This document shows, piece by piece, positions 1-9,121 of a DNA stretch of 64,000 bases. Within the stretch, counting starts at the first letter, position 1; each line of letters opens with the position of its first letter. This DNA is from Pseudothioglobus sp905182815. GTDB lineage: Bacteria; Pseudomonadota; Gammaproteobacteria; PS1; Pseudothioglobaceae. Both the position numbers and the translations under genes were made by a program. Under the pieces are notes generated by a model that was not told the origin of the DNA, did no database searches, and worked only from the letters and a program-made list of their open reading frames with translations. The stretch lies in contig NZ_CP159805.1 of assembly GCF_048087625.1 (NCBI RefSeq), positions 62,001 through 126,000 on the forward strand, given 5' to 3'.

Positions 1-93
1 ATTGTTGAGGTTTTGGAAATTCAAGATGTTGGAAATGATAGCGCTTCTGCTGTTATTATGGCAGCCAGAGAAAAAGAAGGCTGGTTTGACTAA
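1..93 (+). CDS. nusA: Transcription termination/antitermination factor NusA, C-terminal end (partial)
   Basis: Only the last 30 codons are in the window, read in frame 1 to a TAA at 91-93. The peptide ends in VIMAAREKEGWFD, which resembles the C-terminal acidic-repeat end of long proteobacterial NusA proteins (the E. coli protein ends with a similar IMAAR...WF motif). NusA binds RNA polymerase and modulates pausing, termination and antitermination. Its position 51 nt upstream of infB matches the conserved rimP-nusA-infB-rbfA-truB operon and is the main support, since the fragment is short. Confidence 0.85.
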   Translation: MVEVLEIQDVGNDSASAVIMAAREKEGWFD

Positions 94-144
94 TTTTAAT
101 ATAGGTGTTTTAAGTATCAATAACTAGAATATATAGGCAAAAAT

Positions 145-2586
145 ATGGCACATACTGTAGAAAGTTTATCAAAATTACTCAAAAAAACACCTGACCAGGT
201 TTTATCTATTTTATCTGGGGCAGGCATTTCAGGAAAAACAGTTGAATCGAATATTTCGGCAGATGAGAGGCAGGTTCTAATGTCTAGCTTGAGTAAGCGC
301 TCCAGCACTAAGTCAAGTATTTCTGTATCTAGGAAAACAACAAAACCTGCTTCTAATACATCCTCTTCCGGTGGCGTAAAGATTCAGGTGAAAAAGAAAC
401 GTGAGGTTCCTCAGGCTGCTCCAACTGAACAGGTTGACGACGCTGCAATATTAAAAGCAAAAGAAGCTTTGGAGGCTGGAAAAATTGCGGAAGAAAAAGA
501 TGAGCAGCATGACGCGAAAAGAAATGACATGGTTCGTCAGCAAAAAATTAAAAATGAAGAGCAGTTGGCTCAAAAAACACAAAAAGAATTAACTGAAAAG
601 GAAGTGCAGGATAAAAAAGAGAAGGAAAAATTAGAGGCAGAAAAATCAAATGATTCAAAGAAGAGCCCTAAGAGACTAAGGTCTACTCCATCCCCAGCAT
701 CAAATAGAAAACAGCTTCACGTTGCTAGACATAATCCAAATCGAAAACTTAAGAAAAAAGAAAGAACACATATTTCTCAGAAAACTCAGGATGAGCAGGC
801 GCAGCATGGCTTTCATATGCCAGTTGAGCCCGTAAAGCATGAAATTTTAATCCCAGAAACTATTAAAATATCTGAGTTAGCGATCAAAATGACGACTAAA
901 GCAGGTGAAGTACTAAAGGTCATGATGGGTATGGGCGTTATGGCCACCCTTAATGACGTAATCGATCAAGATACAGCGATGCTTGTGGTAGAGGAGATGG
1001 GGCATACGCCTGTTGCAAGTAGTGAGGAGACAGTTGAAGATACTTTAGTTCAAGAGACATATGATGACGAAGACTCTGCACCAAGACCTCCAATAGTAAC
1101 TATTATGGGCCATGTCGATCATGGAAAAACATCACTTCTAGACTATATTAGAAAGTCGAAAGTAGCCTCTGCTGAGGCGGGTGGAATTACTCAACATATC
1201 GGCGCATACCAAGTTGAACAAAAGGGAAATTTAATTACTTTTATTGATACTCCAGGCCATGCAGCGTTTTCAAAAATGCGTCTTCGCGGAGCAACCGCAA
1301 CTGATATTGTAATTCTTGTAGTCGCAGCAGATGACGGCGTTATGCCCCAAACTATTGAATCCATTAAGCATGCTAAGGCTTCAAATGTTCCTATTATTGT
1401 GGCTATTAACAAGATAGATAAAGAAGGTGCAGATCTTGATAAAGTGAAGCAAGTGCTTTCAACACATGACGTTATTTCTGATGAATGGGGCGGCGATGTT
1501 TTAATGGTTGGAGTTTCAGCCCTCACAGGGGCAGGTATTGATGAGCTTTTAGAAAGTATATCTTTAACGGCAGAAATGTCAGAAATTAAGGCTGTTGTTG
1601 ATAAGCCAGCGAGTGGCGTAGTTCTTGAGGCTCGCTTAGATAAAGGACGCGGAAAAGTAACTACTATACTTGTTCAGTCAGGCACACTTAAGAAAGGTGA
1701 CATTGTTATTGCGGGCCAAGAGTATGGAAAAGTTAAGCAAATTATTGATGATAATGGTAAGCCAATTAATAAGGCAGGGCCATCAACACCAGTTGAAATT
1801 TTAGGTCTATCAGGTGTCCCAGACTCTGGAGCTGAGGTTCTTGTTGTGGCTAGTGAGCGCAAGGCAAGAGAGGTAGCAGACTTTAGAAAGTCAAAAGATA
1901 GAGAGTCCAAGCTTCAAAAGCAGCAAGCTGAAAAGATGGATAACTTCTTCGCCACTATGGAAGAGGGTGAAATTTCTACAGTTAATGTGATAATTAAATC
2001 AGATGTACGTGGCTCAGCACAGGCCTTGGTTGAGGCTTTAGAAGAGCTCTCGACTGATGAAGTTAAAGTGAAAGTTGTATCTTCAGGCGTAGGAGCAATT
2101 AATAATACCGATATTTCTTTGGCCAGCGCTTCAGAAGCCGTTGTTCTTGGTTTCAATGTTAGGGCAGACTCTGTTGCTAAGAAGGCTGCTGATACTGAAG
2201 GTGTTAAAATTGAGTATTACAGTATTATTTATAATTTAATTGATGATATTAAAGCAATTATGGGCGGTTTATTAAGTCCAGAATTAAGTGAAAATATTAT
2301 TGGAATTGCGGGCGTTAAAGATGTCTTTAGATCGCCTAAGTTTGGTGATATTGCGGGCTGTATGGTTGAAGAGGGAGTTGTAAGGAAAGATAGCCCAATT
2401 CGTGTGTTGCGAGAGAGTGTTGTAATTTATGAAGGTGAGCTAGAGTCGCTAAGGCGCTTTAAAGATGATGTAAAAGAAGTTAAGTCTGGTACTGAATGTG
2501 GAATTGGAGTTTTAAATTACAAAGACGTTCAGCCTGGAGATCAAATTGAAGTATTTGAGCGTATAGAGCGCGCTAGAACATTATAG
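145..2586 (+). CDS. infB: Translation initiation factor IF-2
   Basis: The 813-residue GTPase delivers fMet-tRNA to the 30S subunit and promotes 70S joining. An IF2 N-terminal helical domain (about 1-50) is followed by a long charged, Lys/Glu-rich linker (about 100-210) and a second IF2_N module near 235-290. The G domain carries G1 GHVDHGKT at 322-329, G3 DTPGH near 368 and G4 NKID at 422-425. Domains II, III and IV follow to the C-terminus. The length is slightly below E. coli IF2-alpha because the linker is shorter. The ATG gives a normal IF2 N-terminus. It lies between nusA and rbfA, as in most gammaproteobacteria. Confidence 0.98.
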   Translation: MAHTVESLSKLLKKTPDQVLSILSGAGISGKTVESNISADERQVLMSSLSKRSSTKSSISVSRKTTKPASNTSSSGGVKIQVKKKREVPQAAPTEQVDDAAILKAKEALEAGKIAEEKDEQHDAKRNDMVRQQKIKNEEQLAQKTQKELTEKEVQDKKEKEKLEAEKSNDSKKSPKRLRSTPSPASNRKQLHVARHNPNRKLKKKERTHISQKTQDEQAQHGFHMPVEPVKHEILIPETIKISELAIKMTTKAGEVLKVMMGMGVMATLNDVIDQDTAMLVVEEMGHTPVASSEETVEDTLVQETYDDEDSAPRPPIVTIMGHVDHGKTSLLDYIRKSKVASAEAGGITQHIGAYQVEQKGNLITFIDTPGHAAFSKMRLRGATATDIVILVVAADDGVMPQTIESIKHAKASNVPIIVAINKIDKEGADLDKVKQVLSTHDVISDEWGGDVLMVGVSALTGAGIDELLESISLTAEMSEIKAVVDKPASGVVLEARLDKGRGKVTTILVQSGTLKKGDIVIAGQEYGKVKQIIDDNGKPINKAGPSTPVEILGLSGVPDSGAEVLVVASERKAREVADFRKSKDRESKLQKQQAEKMDNFFATMEEGEISTVNVIIKSDVRGSAQALVEALEELSTDEVKVKVVSSGVGAINNTDISLASASEAVVLGFNVRADSVAKKAADTEGVKIEYYSIIYNLIDDIKAIMGGLLSPELSENIIGIAGVKDVFRSPKFGDIAGCMVEEGVVRKDSPIRVLRESVVIYEGELESLRRFKDDVKEVKSGTECGIGVLNYKDVQPGDQIEVFERIERARTL

Positions 2587-2600
2587 GACAGAGATTCTAA

Positions 2601-2939
2601 ATGGCACAACAAATAAGTTTTAGGACCGAAAGAGTAAACGAACTTATTAAGCGTGAACTCGTCCTCTTGTTATCGAAGGAAACGAAAGATCCTAGGCTCC
2701 AAGAGGTTGTTATTACTGACGTCATTGTTACTCGTGATTTAACCAGCGCAAAAGTTTTTTTCTCAGTCGAAGAGCTTTCTCAGAAATCTGTCGCAGCTTT
2801 GCTTAATAAGGCTAGTGGTTTTTTTAGAAAATCTTTATCAAAAACTTTAGACTTAAGGCATACCCCATCACTAAACTTTATTTATGATACAGCTCCAAAT
2901 GCTGGAGCTAGAATGGATGATCTCTTAAGTAAAATTTAA
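2601..2939 (+). CDS. rbfA: 30S ribosome-binding factor RbfA
   Basis: A 112-residue KH-fold protein that binds immature 30S subunits and helps 16S rRNA 5'-end maturation, notably during cold adaptation. The start FRTERVNELIKRELVLLL and the central KDPRLQEVVITDV segment are typical of RbfA, and LNFIYDTAPNAGARMDDLL matches its C-terminal signature. It lies 14 nt after infB and 11 nt before truB, so all three should share a transcript. It is slightly shorter than E. coli RbfA because the disordered tail is missing. Confidence 0.96.
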   Translation: MAQQISFRTERVNELIKRELVLLLSKETKDPRLQEVVITDVIVTRDLTSAKVFFSVEELSQKSVAALLNKASGFFRKSLSKTLDLRHTPSLNFIYDTAPNAGARMDDLLSKI

Positions 2940-2950
2940 ACCCATAAATA

Positions 2951-3862
2951 ATGTCTAAACGCAACCCAAAAGGTAGAGACATCAACGGAGTTTTACTTCT
3001 TGATAAAGCTAGTGGCCACAGTTCCAATACTGTCCTGCAAGATGTAAAACGTTTGTTCGATGCTAATAAGGCTGGACATACTGGAAGTCTTGACCCTCTT
3101 GCAAGTGGACTCTTGCCAATCTGTTTAGGGCAAGCAACAAAAGTTGCACAGTTCTTGTTGAATGGCGATAAGCGCTATTTTGTGCGTGGTAAATTAGGCC
3201 AAATAAGTGACACGGGAGACTCAGATGGCCAGGTCGTTGATTTTGGTTCCTCAAAAGGAGTTAATGAGCAAGCCATCAAAAATGTTTTGTTAGATTTTGC
3301 AGGCAGTATCAATCAAGTTCCGCCGATGTACTCTGCACTTAAGAGAAACGGAACGCCTCTTTATAAACTTGCAAGAAAAGGCATTGAGGTTGAAAGAGAA
3401 GCCAGGCCAGTTAAAATTCATGAGATAAAGTTCAAAGGCTTTGAAGAGGAAATTTTAAGCCTAGAAGTTTCGTGTTCAAAAGGCACGTATATTCGAACCT
3501 TGATTGAAGATATAGGAGAATCGTTAGGGTGTGGTGGGCATGTTATTGAGCTAAGAAGAATTGGGTTCACTCATTTTGATATACCTCAAGCCAGAACTTT
3601 TGAGGAGCTAGTGGAACTAAAAAATAAAGGTTTAAGCGAACTTGATTCAACTCTTCTTTGCGCGGATGAAATGCTACCAAACCTTAAAGGGCTTTATTTG
3701 GATGCTGAACAAACACTTGATATTAAGCACGGAAGAAAGGTTCAGTTTTCTGGTCTAGATGTTGGGCAAAAAATTAAGCTTTATGACGAAAAAAAACAGT
3801 TTATTGGTATTGGTGAGAATAATGTCTTATCTGAAGTTTGGCCTAAAAGGGTTTTTGTTTGA
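2951..3862 (+). CDS. truB: tRNA pseudouridine(55) synthase TruB
   Basis: Converts U55 to pseudouridine in the T-loop of elongator tRNAs. The catalytic motif HTGSLDPLASGLLP is present with the nucleophile Asp at residue 48, the same number as in E. coli. Other family motifs are NGVLLLDKASGHSSN near the start, VPPMYSALK at about 119-127 and CSKGTYIRTL at about 176-185. At 303 residues it is of normal length, with a short PUA-like C-terminal part. It is the last gene of the nusA-infB-rbfA-truB set here. rpsO and pnp, which often follow, are not here; purD comes next. Confidence 0.97.
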   Translation: MSKRNPKGRDINGVLLLDKASGHSSNTVLQDVKRLFDANKAGHTGSLDPLASGLLPICLGQATKVAQFLLNGDKRYFVRGKLGQISDTGDSDGQVVDFGSSKGVNEQAIKNVLLDFAGSINQVPPMYSALKRNGTPLYKLARKGIEVEREARPVKIHEIKFKGFEEEILSLEVSCSKGTYIRTLIEDIGESLGCGGHVIELRRIGFTHFDIPQARTFEELVELKNKGLSELDSTLLCADEMLPNLKGLYLDAEQTLDIKHGRKVQFSGLDVGQKIKLYDEKKQFIGIGENNVLSEVWPKRVFV

Positions 3863-3902
3863 GAGGAAAATTTTTCAAGCTTAGTTTTTAAAAGGAGTAG
3901 TT

Positions 3903-5168
3903 ATGAAAGTTTTAATAATAGGCTCTGGTGGCCGTGAACATGCGTTAGCTTGGCAGTGCTCTTTATTTGATGAAGTAGAGCATGTATTTGTAGCACCTGG
4001 AAATGCTGGCACAGACTTAGAGAAAAAAATATCAAATATTACTATAGACCCTGAAAATATCCCAGCGCTAATTTCGTTTGCTAAAAGTGAGTTTATAGAC
4101 ATTACAATTGTTGGGCCAGAGGCTCCTTTGGTTATGGGCATAGTTGATGATTTCCAAGAGGAAGGACTGGCAATATTTGGACCTTCAAAACTAGCATCTC
4201 AATTAGAGGGATCAAAAGCATTCTCTAAGGATTTTATGCATAGAAACAATATTCCAACAGCATTTTATAAGGTCTTCACTGAATCCAAGCTTGCAATTAA
4301 ATATGTCAAAGAGATGGTCACGCCTATTGTTATAAAGGCGGATGGACTAGCTGCTGGAAAAGGAGTAATTATTGCAAATACTCTAAATGAAGCAACACTT
4401 GCTATTAATGATATGCTTGAAGGAAATCGATTTGGAGAGGCTGGATCAAGAGTAGTAATAGAAGAGTTTTTAATGGGTGAAGAGGCAAGTTTTATAGTTA
4501 TGGTTGATGGAAGTAATATACTTCCAATGGCTACATCACAGGACCATAAGGCAAGAGATAATGGTGATAAGGGTCCAAATACTGGAGGGATGGGGGCGTA
4601 CTCACCAGCACCAATAGTAAGCCCTTTAGTTTTTGATGATGTAATGGAAAAAATTATTAAACCAACCGTTGAGGCTATGAAAGCCGAGGGCATGCCATAC
4701 ACTGGTTTTTTATATGCGGGACTTATGGTCGATGATAAAGGCATGACAAAAGTACTCGAGTACAACTGTAGATTTGGAGATCCTGAAACGCAGCCAATAA
4801 TGATGCGCTTGAAATCTAATTTAGCTAAATTATGTATTTCAGCAACTCAGGGTAATTTGGATTCAGAAAAAGCTGAATGGGATGAGAGGACTTCTTTGGG
4901 CGTTGTAATGGCTGCTTCTGGGTATCCAGAGGCTTATAAAAAAGGAGAAATAATTAATCTTCCTATAGAAGAATCTAACTCTAAAATCTTTCATGCTGGA
5001 ACAAGGTTAGATGCAGGTAATATTACCAGTAATGGTGGGCGAGTTCTTTGCGCAACTGCATTAGGCGTGGACATTAAAGAGGCACAAGAAAAAGCTTATC
5101 AGCTTATTAATTCAGTAAGTTGGGAAGGGGGCTACTTTAGAACTGACATTGGCTTTAAAGGTATATAG
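3903..5168 (+). CDS. purD: Phosphoribosylamine-glycine ligase (GARS)
   Basis: Second step of de novo purine synthesis: phosphoribosylamine + glycine + ATP to GAR. The 421-residue protein shows the N-terminal MKVLIIGSGGREHALAW motif, the ATP-grasp domain with IKADGLAAGKGVIIA near 145-160, and the FGDPETQPIMMRL signature near 290-302. Length is normal for a single-function PurD. A good ribosome-binding site (AAAAGGAG) precedes the ATG. The 3' end abuts rnhB with essentially no gap, suggesting translational coupling. Confidence 0.97.
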   Translation: MKVLIIGSGGREHALAWQCSLFDEVEHVFVAPGNAGTDLEKKISNITIDPENIPALISFAKSEFIDITIVGPEAPLVMGIVDDFQEEGLAIFGPSKLASQLEGSKAFSKDFMHRNNIPTAFYKVFTESKLAIKYVKEMVTPIVIKADGLAAGKGVIIANTLNEATLAINDMLEGNRFGEAGSRVVIEEFLMGEEASFIVMVDGSNILPMATSQDHKARDNGDKGPNTGGMGAYSPAPIVSPLVFDDVMEKIIKPTVEAMKAEGMPYTGFLYAGLMVDDKGMTKVLEYNCRFGDPETQPIMMRLKSNLAKLCISATQGNLDSEKAEWDERTSLGVVMAASGYPEAYKKGEIINLPIEESNSKIFHAGTRLDAGNITSNGGRVLCATALGVDIKEAQEKAYQLINSVSWEGGYFRTDIGFKGI

Positions 5169-5169
5169 G

Positions 5170-5748
5170 GTGCTTAACATTATTGGCGTAGATGAAGCTG
5201 GAAGAGGCCCTTTAGTTGGGAATGTTGTGGCAGCAGCAGTAATTTTTCCTGTTAATTTTTATATTGAGGGTCTCACTGACTCTAAGAAATTAACAGAAAA
5301 AAAACGTGAAGATTTCTACTGCCAGATTACTAACCAGTGCTTTTGGTCAGTGGCTGAGGCTAGCAGCATTGAAATTGATGAGATCAATATATTGCAAGCA
5401 ACAATGCTTGCGATGACAAGAGCAATAAATAGTTTACAGCACCAGCTGTTAAGTCAAAATCAAGATGAGATATTTCAAGTTCTTGTTGATGGAAATCGTT
5501 GTCCAGATGTTGATAATTGCCGTGCAATAGTTAAAGGAGATTTGACTGAGCCCGTTATTTCGGCCGCATCAGTTATTGCAAAGGTTACAAGAGACAGGCA
5601 AATGAAGGAACTGGACTTAAGGTTTCCTGAGTACGGGTTTAAAAACCACAAAGGATATGGCACGAAAGAGCACCTTATTGCCTTATCAAATCATGGCCCA
5701 ATTGATGGACAGCATCGATTCACTTTTCGGCCAATAAAAAACCTTTAG
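5170..5748 (+). CDS. rnhB: Ribonuclease HII
   Basis: Removes single ribonucleotides and RNA primers from RNA-DNA duplexes. The signature IIGVDEAGRGPLVGNVVAAA includes the first catalytic Asp (residue 8) and Glu (9); the later Asp lies in LVDGN, and SVIAKVTRDR is also present. The GTG at 5170 is preferred over the TTG at 5149 because AAAGG lies 8 nt upstream and the protein then starts just before the conserved core. It begins 1 nt after purD ends. At 192 residues it has the normal length. Its 3' end overlaps the convergent dolP by 4 nt. Confidence 0.95.
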   Translation: MLNIIGVDEAGRGPLVGNVVAAAVIFPVNFYIEGLTDSKKLTEKKREDFYCQITNQCFWSVAEASSIEIDEINILQATMLAMTRAINSLQHQLLSQNQDEIFQVLVDGNRCPDVDNCRAIVKGDLTEPVISAASVIAKVTRDRQMKELDLRFPEYGFKNHKGYGTKEHLIALSNHGPIDGQHRFTFRPIKNL

Positions 5749-6467
5749 TTTGTTTCTAGTTCGTAGATTTGTTGCTGTAATTCATTTTGAGCAGCTTCAA
5801 GCTCTGCTTTTTTTGCTTCAAGAATAGCTCTTTTCTCTGCCTCTTCTTTTTTCTTGTTATCCTTTTCAATTTCTGCTGCAGGTTTTGTTGCTAGATAGTT
5901 AAAAAGTTTAACAACTTGTTTTACATTTTTTGCTTTACTAGCAACATTGGTAGCATGTTCTGCTTCCCTTTTTGTTACAGATCCCATTAAGTAGACTGTT
6001 GCCCTTTCAGTAAGAACAGAAACATGAGCCGGATGAAATACTTCTTGATCAAGGAATAGAGCCTCTATCTGAACTGAAATTACTCCGTCTCTAGCGCGAT
6101 TTAAGTAGCTACTATTTGGCATCACTGCTACTTCATTAATCAGTTGGCTCATCTTTGGCGCTCTTTTCTTAACTGTTTCCTCAAGATAGCTTTTAAGATC
6201 ATCAGTTGGCACTTCACCAACCATTAATACTGATTTGTTATAGACATTAAAGTTAATATGCGTATCTTCTAGCATGGAATCTTTACTGACAATGTTCCCT
6301 AAATTCATATAAAGAGTTTTGTCATCCAAAATTTCACCCATTGTGCGGCGATCATTAGACATTGTGGCAACAGTAGTAACTGCTGCAGCGCCTTGAACTA
6401 TTGGAACGCATGAACTTAAGATATTGGATGATATGAGAAGTGCAGATAATATAATTACTTTTTTCAT
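5745..6467 (-). CDS. dolP: BON-domain outer-membrane lipoprotein DolP (YraP-like) with coiled-coil tail
   Basis: A lipoprotein signal peptide ends in LSSC (lipidated Cys20). The pattern of an Ala/Val-rich segment, an RRTMGEILDD motif, then two BON domains (about 45-115 and 125-190) with VLMVGEV and VYLMGSVTKREAEHA matches E. coli DolP closely. DolP helps outer-membrane integrity, associating with anionic phospholipid and the BAM complex. Unlike the E. coli protein it has an additional C-terminal segment (about 195-240) of Glu/Lys/Ala-rich heptads that should form a coiled coil. It is divergent from rsmI; these two families are also near neighbours in enterobacteria. Confidence 0.86.
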   Translation of the reverse strand: MKKVIILSALLISSNILSSCVPIVQGAAAVTTVATMSNDRRTMGEILDDKTLYMNLGNIVSKDSMLEDTHINFNVYNKSVLMVGEVPTDDLKSYLEETVKKRAPKMSQLINEVAVMPNSSYLNRARDGVISVQIEALFLDQEVFHPAHVSVLTERATVYLMGSVTKREAEHATNVASKAKNVKQVVKLFNYLATKPAAEIEKDNKKKEEAEKRAILEAKKAELEAAQNELQQQIYELETN

Positions 6468-6635
6468 TAATACTCCTTGTTTCTAGTTAGCCAAAGTTTC
6501 AAAAAAAGATATGTCTGTATTTTAAAGTAGTATCAGTATTTATTAAAGCTAAAGACATAGATAAATTTTGATAATAATGCAAGTTAATAAAGCATAATGG
6601 TAATAAAATATATGAACCTTGGTTAAGACTTTAAA

Positions 6636-7466
6636 ATGATAGGAAAGCTTTTTATTGTAGCAACTCCAATTGGCAATTTGAATGATATTACTTATAGGGC
6701 AATCGAAACACTAAAGAATGTCGATATAGTTTTAGCTGAAGATACCAGACATAGCAAAAAATTATTTGCACACTTTGAAATTTCAACGCCCCTAAAAGCT
6801 TTTCATGAGCACAATGAGCGAGAGAAGACTGAATCTATTATTTCTGAGCTAAATTCTGGTATTTCACTTGCACTTATAAGTGATGCTGGAACCCCTTTGA
6901 TAAGTGATCCAGGCTATTTTTTAGTTTCACAGGCAAAAAAAGAAGGGATTGAGGTTGTGCCTATCCCAGGACCTAGTGCAATAATTACAGCCCTTTCAGC
7001 TTCTGGCTTAGCAAGTAATAGCTTTTCGTTTTTTGGATTTCTGCCTTCAAAAAAAATTGCAAGAATTAAATATCTTCAGAATAAAATCGCCCTTAATGAG
7101 ACAATTATTTTCTACGAGTCGCCTAAGCGAATATTGACAACTTTAACGGACATGTTGGAAGTATTTGGAAATGAGCGCAAGGTCTGTCTTGCTAAAGAGC
7201 TGACCAAATCCTTTGAAACAATCCGCACTGACATAATAGAGAATGTAATCGAATACCTTGCTGCTGATTTAGCGCATCAAAAAGGTGAATTTGTAATACT
7301 AATATCTTCAGCTGATAAAATAGATCTTGTTGATGCTCAAAACCAATTAGGGAAAATTTTGCCAATCCTTTGCGCTGAAATGGGCGCATCAAAAGCGGCA
7401 AAATTGGCTGCTAAAATTACTGGTATCGATAAAAAACATTGCTACAATAAGGCTATAGAGTTATGA
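6636..7466 (+). CDS. rsmI: 16S rRNA (cytidine(1402)-2'-O)-methyltransferase RsmI
   Basis: SAM-dependent tetrapyrrole-methylase-fold enzyme that 2'-O-methylates C1402 in the decoding centre. The N-terminal LFIVATPIGNLNDIT is diagnostic, as are AEDTRHSKKL, LISDAGTPLISDPGY and PIPGPSAIITALSASGL. At 276 residues it has the family length. Its last codons overlap the start of the next gene (ATGA), so the two are translationally coupled. No strong Shine-Dalgarno sequence is visible before the ATG. Confidence 0.96.
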   Translation: MIGKLFIVATPIGNLNDITYRAIETLKNVDIVLAEDTRHSKKLFAHFEISTPLKAFHEHNEREKTESIISELNSGISLALISDAGTPLISDPGYFLVSQAKKEGIEVVPIPGPSAIITALSASGLASNSFSFFGFLPSKKIARIKYLQNKIALNETIIFYESPKRILTTLTDMLEVFGNERKVCLAKELTKSFETIRTDIIENVIEYLAADLAHQKGEFVILISSADKIDLVDAQNQLGKILPILCAEMGASKAAKLAAKITGIDKKHCYNKAIEL

Positions 7467-7777
7467 ATAATTTCTACAAACACCACATTTTTTTCTGTAA
7501 CAATATTCGACAAGATGGGAAGCAGTGCTGCTCAGAAAACGGCGCGAAAGAGCTTTATCGTTACGCTAAAGACCAATGTCGTGCGAATTCTACATTGGGT
7601 AAAGGCCAATTTGGTGTTAGTGAATCCCGTTGTTTAGGTCGCTGTGAGGATGGACCCGTTGCAGTTGTTTATCCTGACAATATTTGGTATCAATACATAG
7701 ATGAAGAGGATATTGACGAGATTCTTACATCTCACTTAGAGGGCGGTAAGGTGGTTGAGCGATTACTAATTAAATAG
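7463..7777 (+). CDS. (2Fe-2S) ferredoxin-like protein, thioredoxin-fold type
   Basis: A 104-residue protein of the thioredoxin-like 2Fe-2S ferredoxin family. The cluster ligands are probably the Cys in the HIFFCNNIRQ region, one of the paired Cys in GKQCC, and the two in ESRCLGRCEDGP. This CxxxC-type second motif is typical of NuoE-like and cyanobacterial-type small ferredoxins. It starts inside the rsmI stop codon (ATGA overlap). The electron partner is not evident from the context. The family assignment is firm and the physiological role unknown. Confidence 0.85.
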   Translation: MNNFYKHHIFFCNNIRQDGKQCCSENGAKELYRYAKDQCRANSTLGKGQFGVSESRCLGRCEDGPVAVVYPDNIWYQYIDEEDIDEILTSHLEGGKVVERLLIK

Positions 7778-7783
7778 CTTTAA

Positions 7784-8428
7784 TTATTTCTCAAGTCGAT
7801 TAATGCCCTCAAGGATATATGGGTATAAGTTACTCGCTATTATCCTGATACCCTTTTTATTAGGGTGCTTATAATCGGCCTGTAAGTTCTTCTTTTCTAG
7901 AGCAACATCTTTAAGTAAAAAAGGCATAAAAATTAAGTCATATTTGGCAGCAAGTTCAGGATAAATTCCATCAAATTTAATTTTATATTCTGGCCCCATA
8001 CTTTCAGGAGATTGCATTCCAGCAAGTATTACAATCGAGTTACTTTGATTAAACTTAGTGATTATTGAATCAAGGTTCTCCATTGTCAGAAATGGGTTAA
8101 GGCCCCTTAACATATCATTTGCACCAAGGCACACAACCACTATGTTTGGCTTATCTCCAAGAGACCAATCCACTCTAGATAGGCCATTTTTAGAAGTGTT
8201 TCCAGAAATACTAGCATTAATAACGCTGACTGTAAAATTGTTATCTTCAAAATTACGCATGAGCTCTGAGGCTAAATTCTCGTTTTGAGATAGCCCATAT
8301 CCAGCCATCAGGCTGTCTCCATAGAGCATAATTTTGATGGGGTTTGCAGCGTAAGCACCGGTAAATAAAAATATGCATATTAAGCCAGTAAATAGTGCTT
8401 TTAGCTTTAGTTTTTTTGAGATAATCAT
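7784..8428 (-). CDS. tesA: Periplasmic SGNH-hydrolase, arylesterase / thioesterase I (TesA)
   Basis: A signal peptide (about 1-27, ending GAYA) is followed by block I YGDSLMAGYG with nucleophile Ser39. Block III GANDMLRGL and block V DYKHPNKKGI supply the Asn and the Asp/His of the SGNH set. The 214-residue protein is the size of E. coli TesA (thioesterase/protease I/lysophospholipase L1). It is divergent from an ABC ATPase-permease pair, exactly the E. coli tesA/ybbA-ybbP arrangement. Substrate range in this organism cannot be read from the sequence. Confidence 0.93.
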   Translation of the reverse strand: MIISKKLKLKALFTGLICIFLFTGAYAANPIKIMLYGDSLMAGYGLSQNENLASELMRNFEDNNFTVSVINASISGNTSKNGLSRVDWSLGDKPNIVVVCLGANDMLRGLNPFLTMENLDSIITKFNQSNSIVILAGMQSPESMGPEYKIKFDGIYPELAAKYDLIFMPFLLKDVALEKKNLQADYKHPNKKGIRIIASNLYPYILEGINRLEK

Positions 8429-8455
8429 TGCCCGAATTTTATATTAGATTAAGTG

Positions 8456-9121
8456 ATGAGTGAAGCTATACAGTTCAATAATGTTTCGTTAAATTACGGC
8501 TCTAAAAACGATGTAGTAGAAGTTTTAAAGCGTATCAATTTTTCAGTAAACAGTGAAGAGATTATTTCTATTGTTGGGCCAAGTGGTTCAGGAAAAACAT
8601 CAATCATTATGCTTGCTTCAGGCCTTGAAACTGCTACTGAAGGTTCAATTAAGATTAATAATGAAGAAATTGTTGGGCTGAAGGAAGACAGACTATCAGA
8701 AGTTAGAAGAAAAAATATTGGCATTGTTTTTCAATCCTTCTATCTAATTCCTAACCTTACCGCTATTGAGAATGTTTTATTATCACTCGAGGCAAATCAA
8801 AAATACAATCAAGATAATGATGCTAAAGCATTGCTTGCAGATTTTGGTCTCTACCATAGGCTCAATCATCTTCCTAGTGAACTTTCTGGCGGCGAGCAAC
8901 AAAGAGTTGCCATTGCTCGAGCACTAATAAATAAGCCTAAAATTATTCTGGCAGATGAGCCAACTGGAAATTTAGATAGTGCTAATTCAGAAAGCATGAT
9001 GGATTTGCTTTTTAATTACACCAAAAAAAGTAAAACTTCACTAGTCATGGTAACCCATGACAATCTAATAGCTGAGCGATGCGATCGTATTATTGAAATT
9101 AAGGACGGTCAAATTGTTTGA
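8456..9121 (+). CDS. ybbA: ABC transporter ATP-binding protein YbbA-like
   Basis: ATPase of the MacB/LolD type, with Walker A GPSGSGKT at 42-48, Q-loop VFQSFYLIPNLTA, signature LSGGEQQRVAIARAL from residue 143 and Walker B IILADEPTGNLDS. The ATG at 8456 is chosen over the GTG just upstream. It is divergent from tesA and overlaps the permease gene, reproducing E. coli ybbA-ybbP. The partner is an FtsX-family permease, so the pair is probably a mechanotransmission-type system acting on periplasmic or lipid-linked substrates, not a classical importer. The true substrate is unknown. Confidence 0.93.
   Translation: MSEAIQFNNVSLNYGSKNDVVEVLKRINFSVNSEEIISIVGPSGSGKTSIIMLASGLETATEGSIKINNEEIVGLKEDRLSEVRRKNIGIVFQSFYLIPNLTAIENVLLSLEANQKYNQDNDAKALLADFGLYHRLNHLPSELSGGEQQRVAIARALINKPKIILADEPTGNLDSANSESMMDLLFNYTKKSKTSLVMVTHDNLIAERCDRIIEIKDGQIV

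Noticed and set aside
4265..4765. A 166-codon open frame on the minus strand inside purD
   Set aside because: Purely antisense to a well-supported gene, with a Ser/Ile-rich translation lacking any recognisable motif. It is a shadow of purD codon usage. Similar shadows at 10502-10939, 52367-52912 and 40257-40520 were dropped for the same reason.
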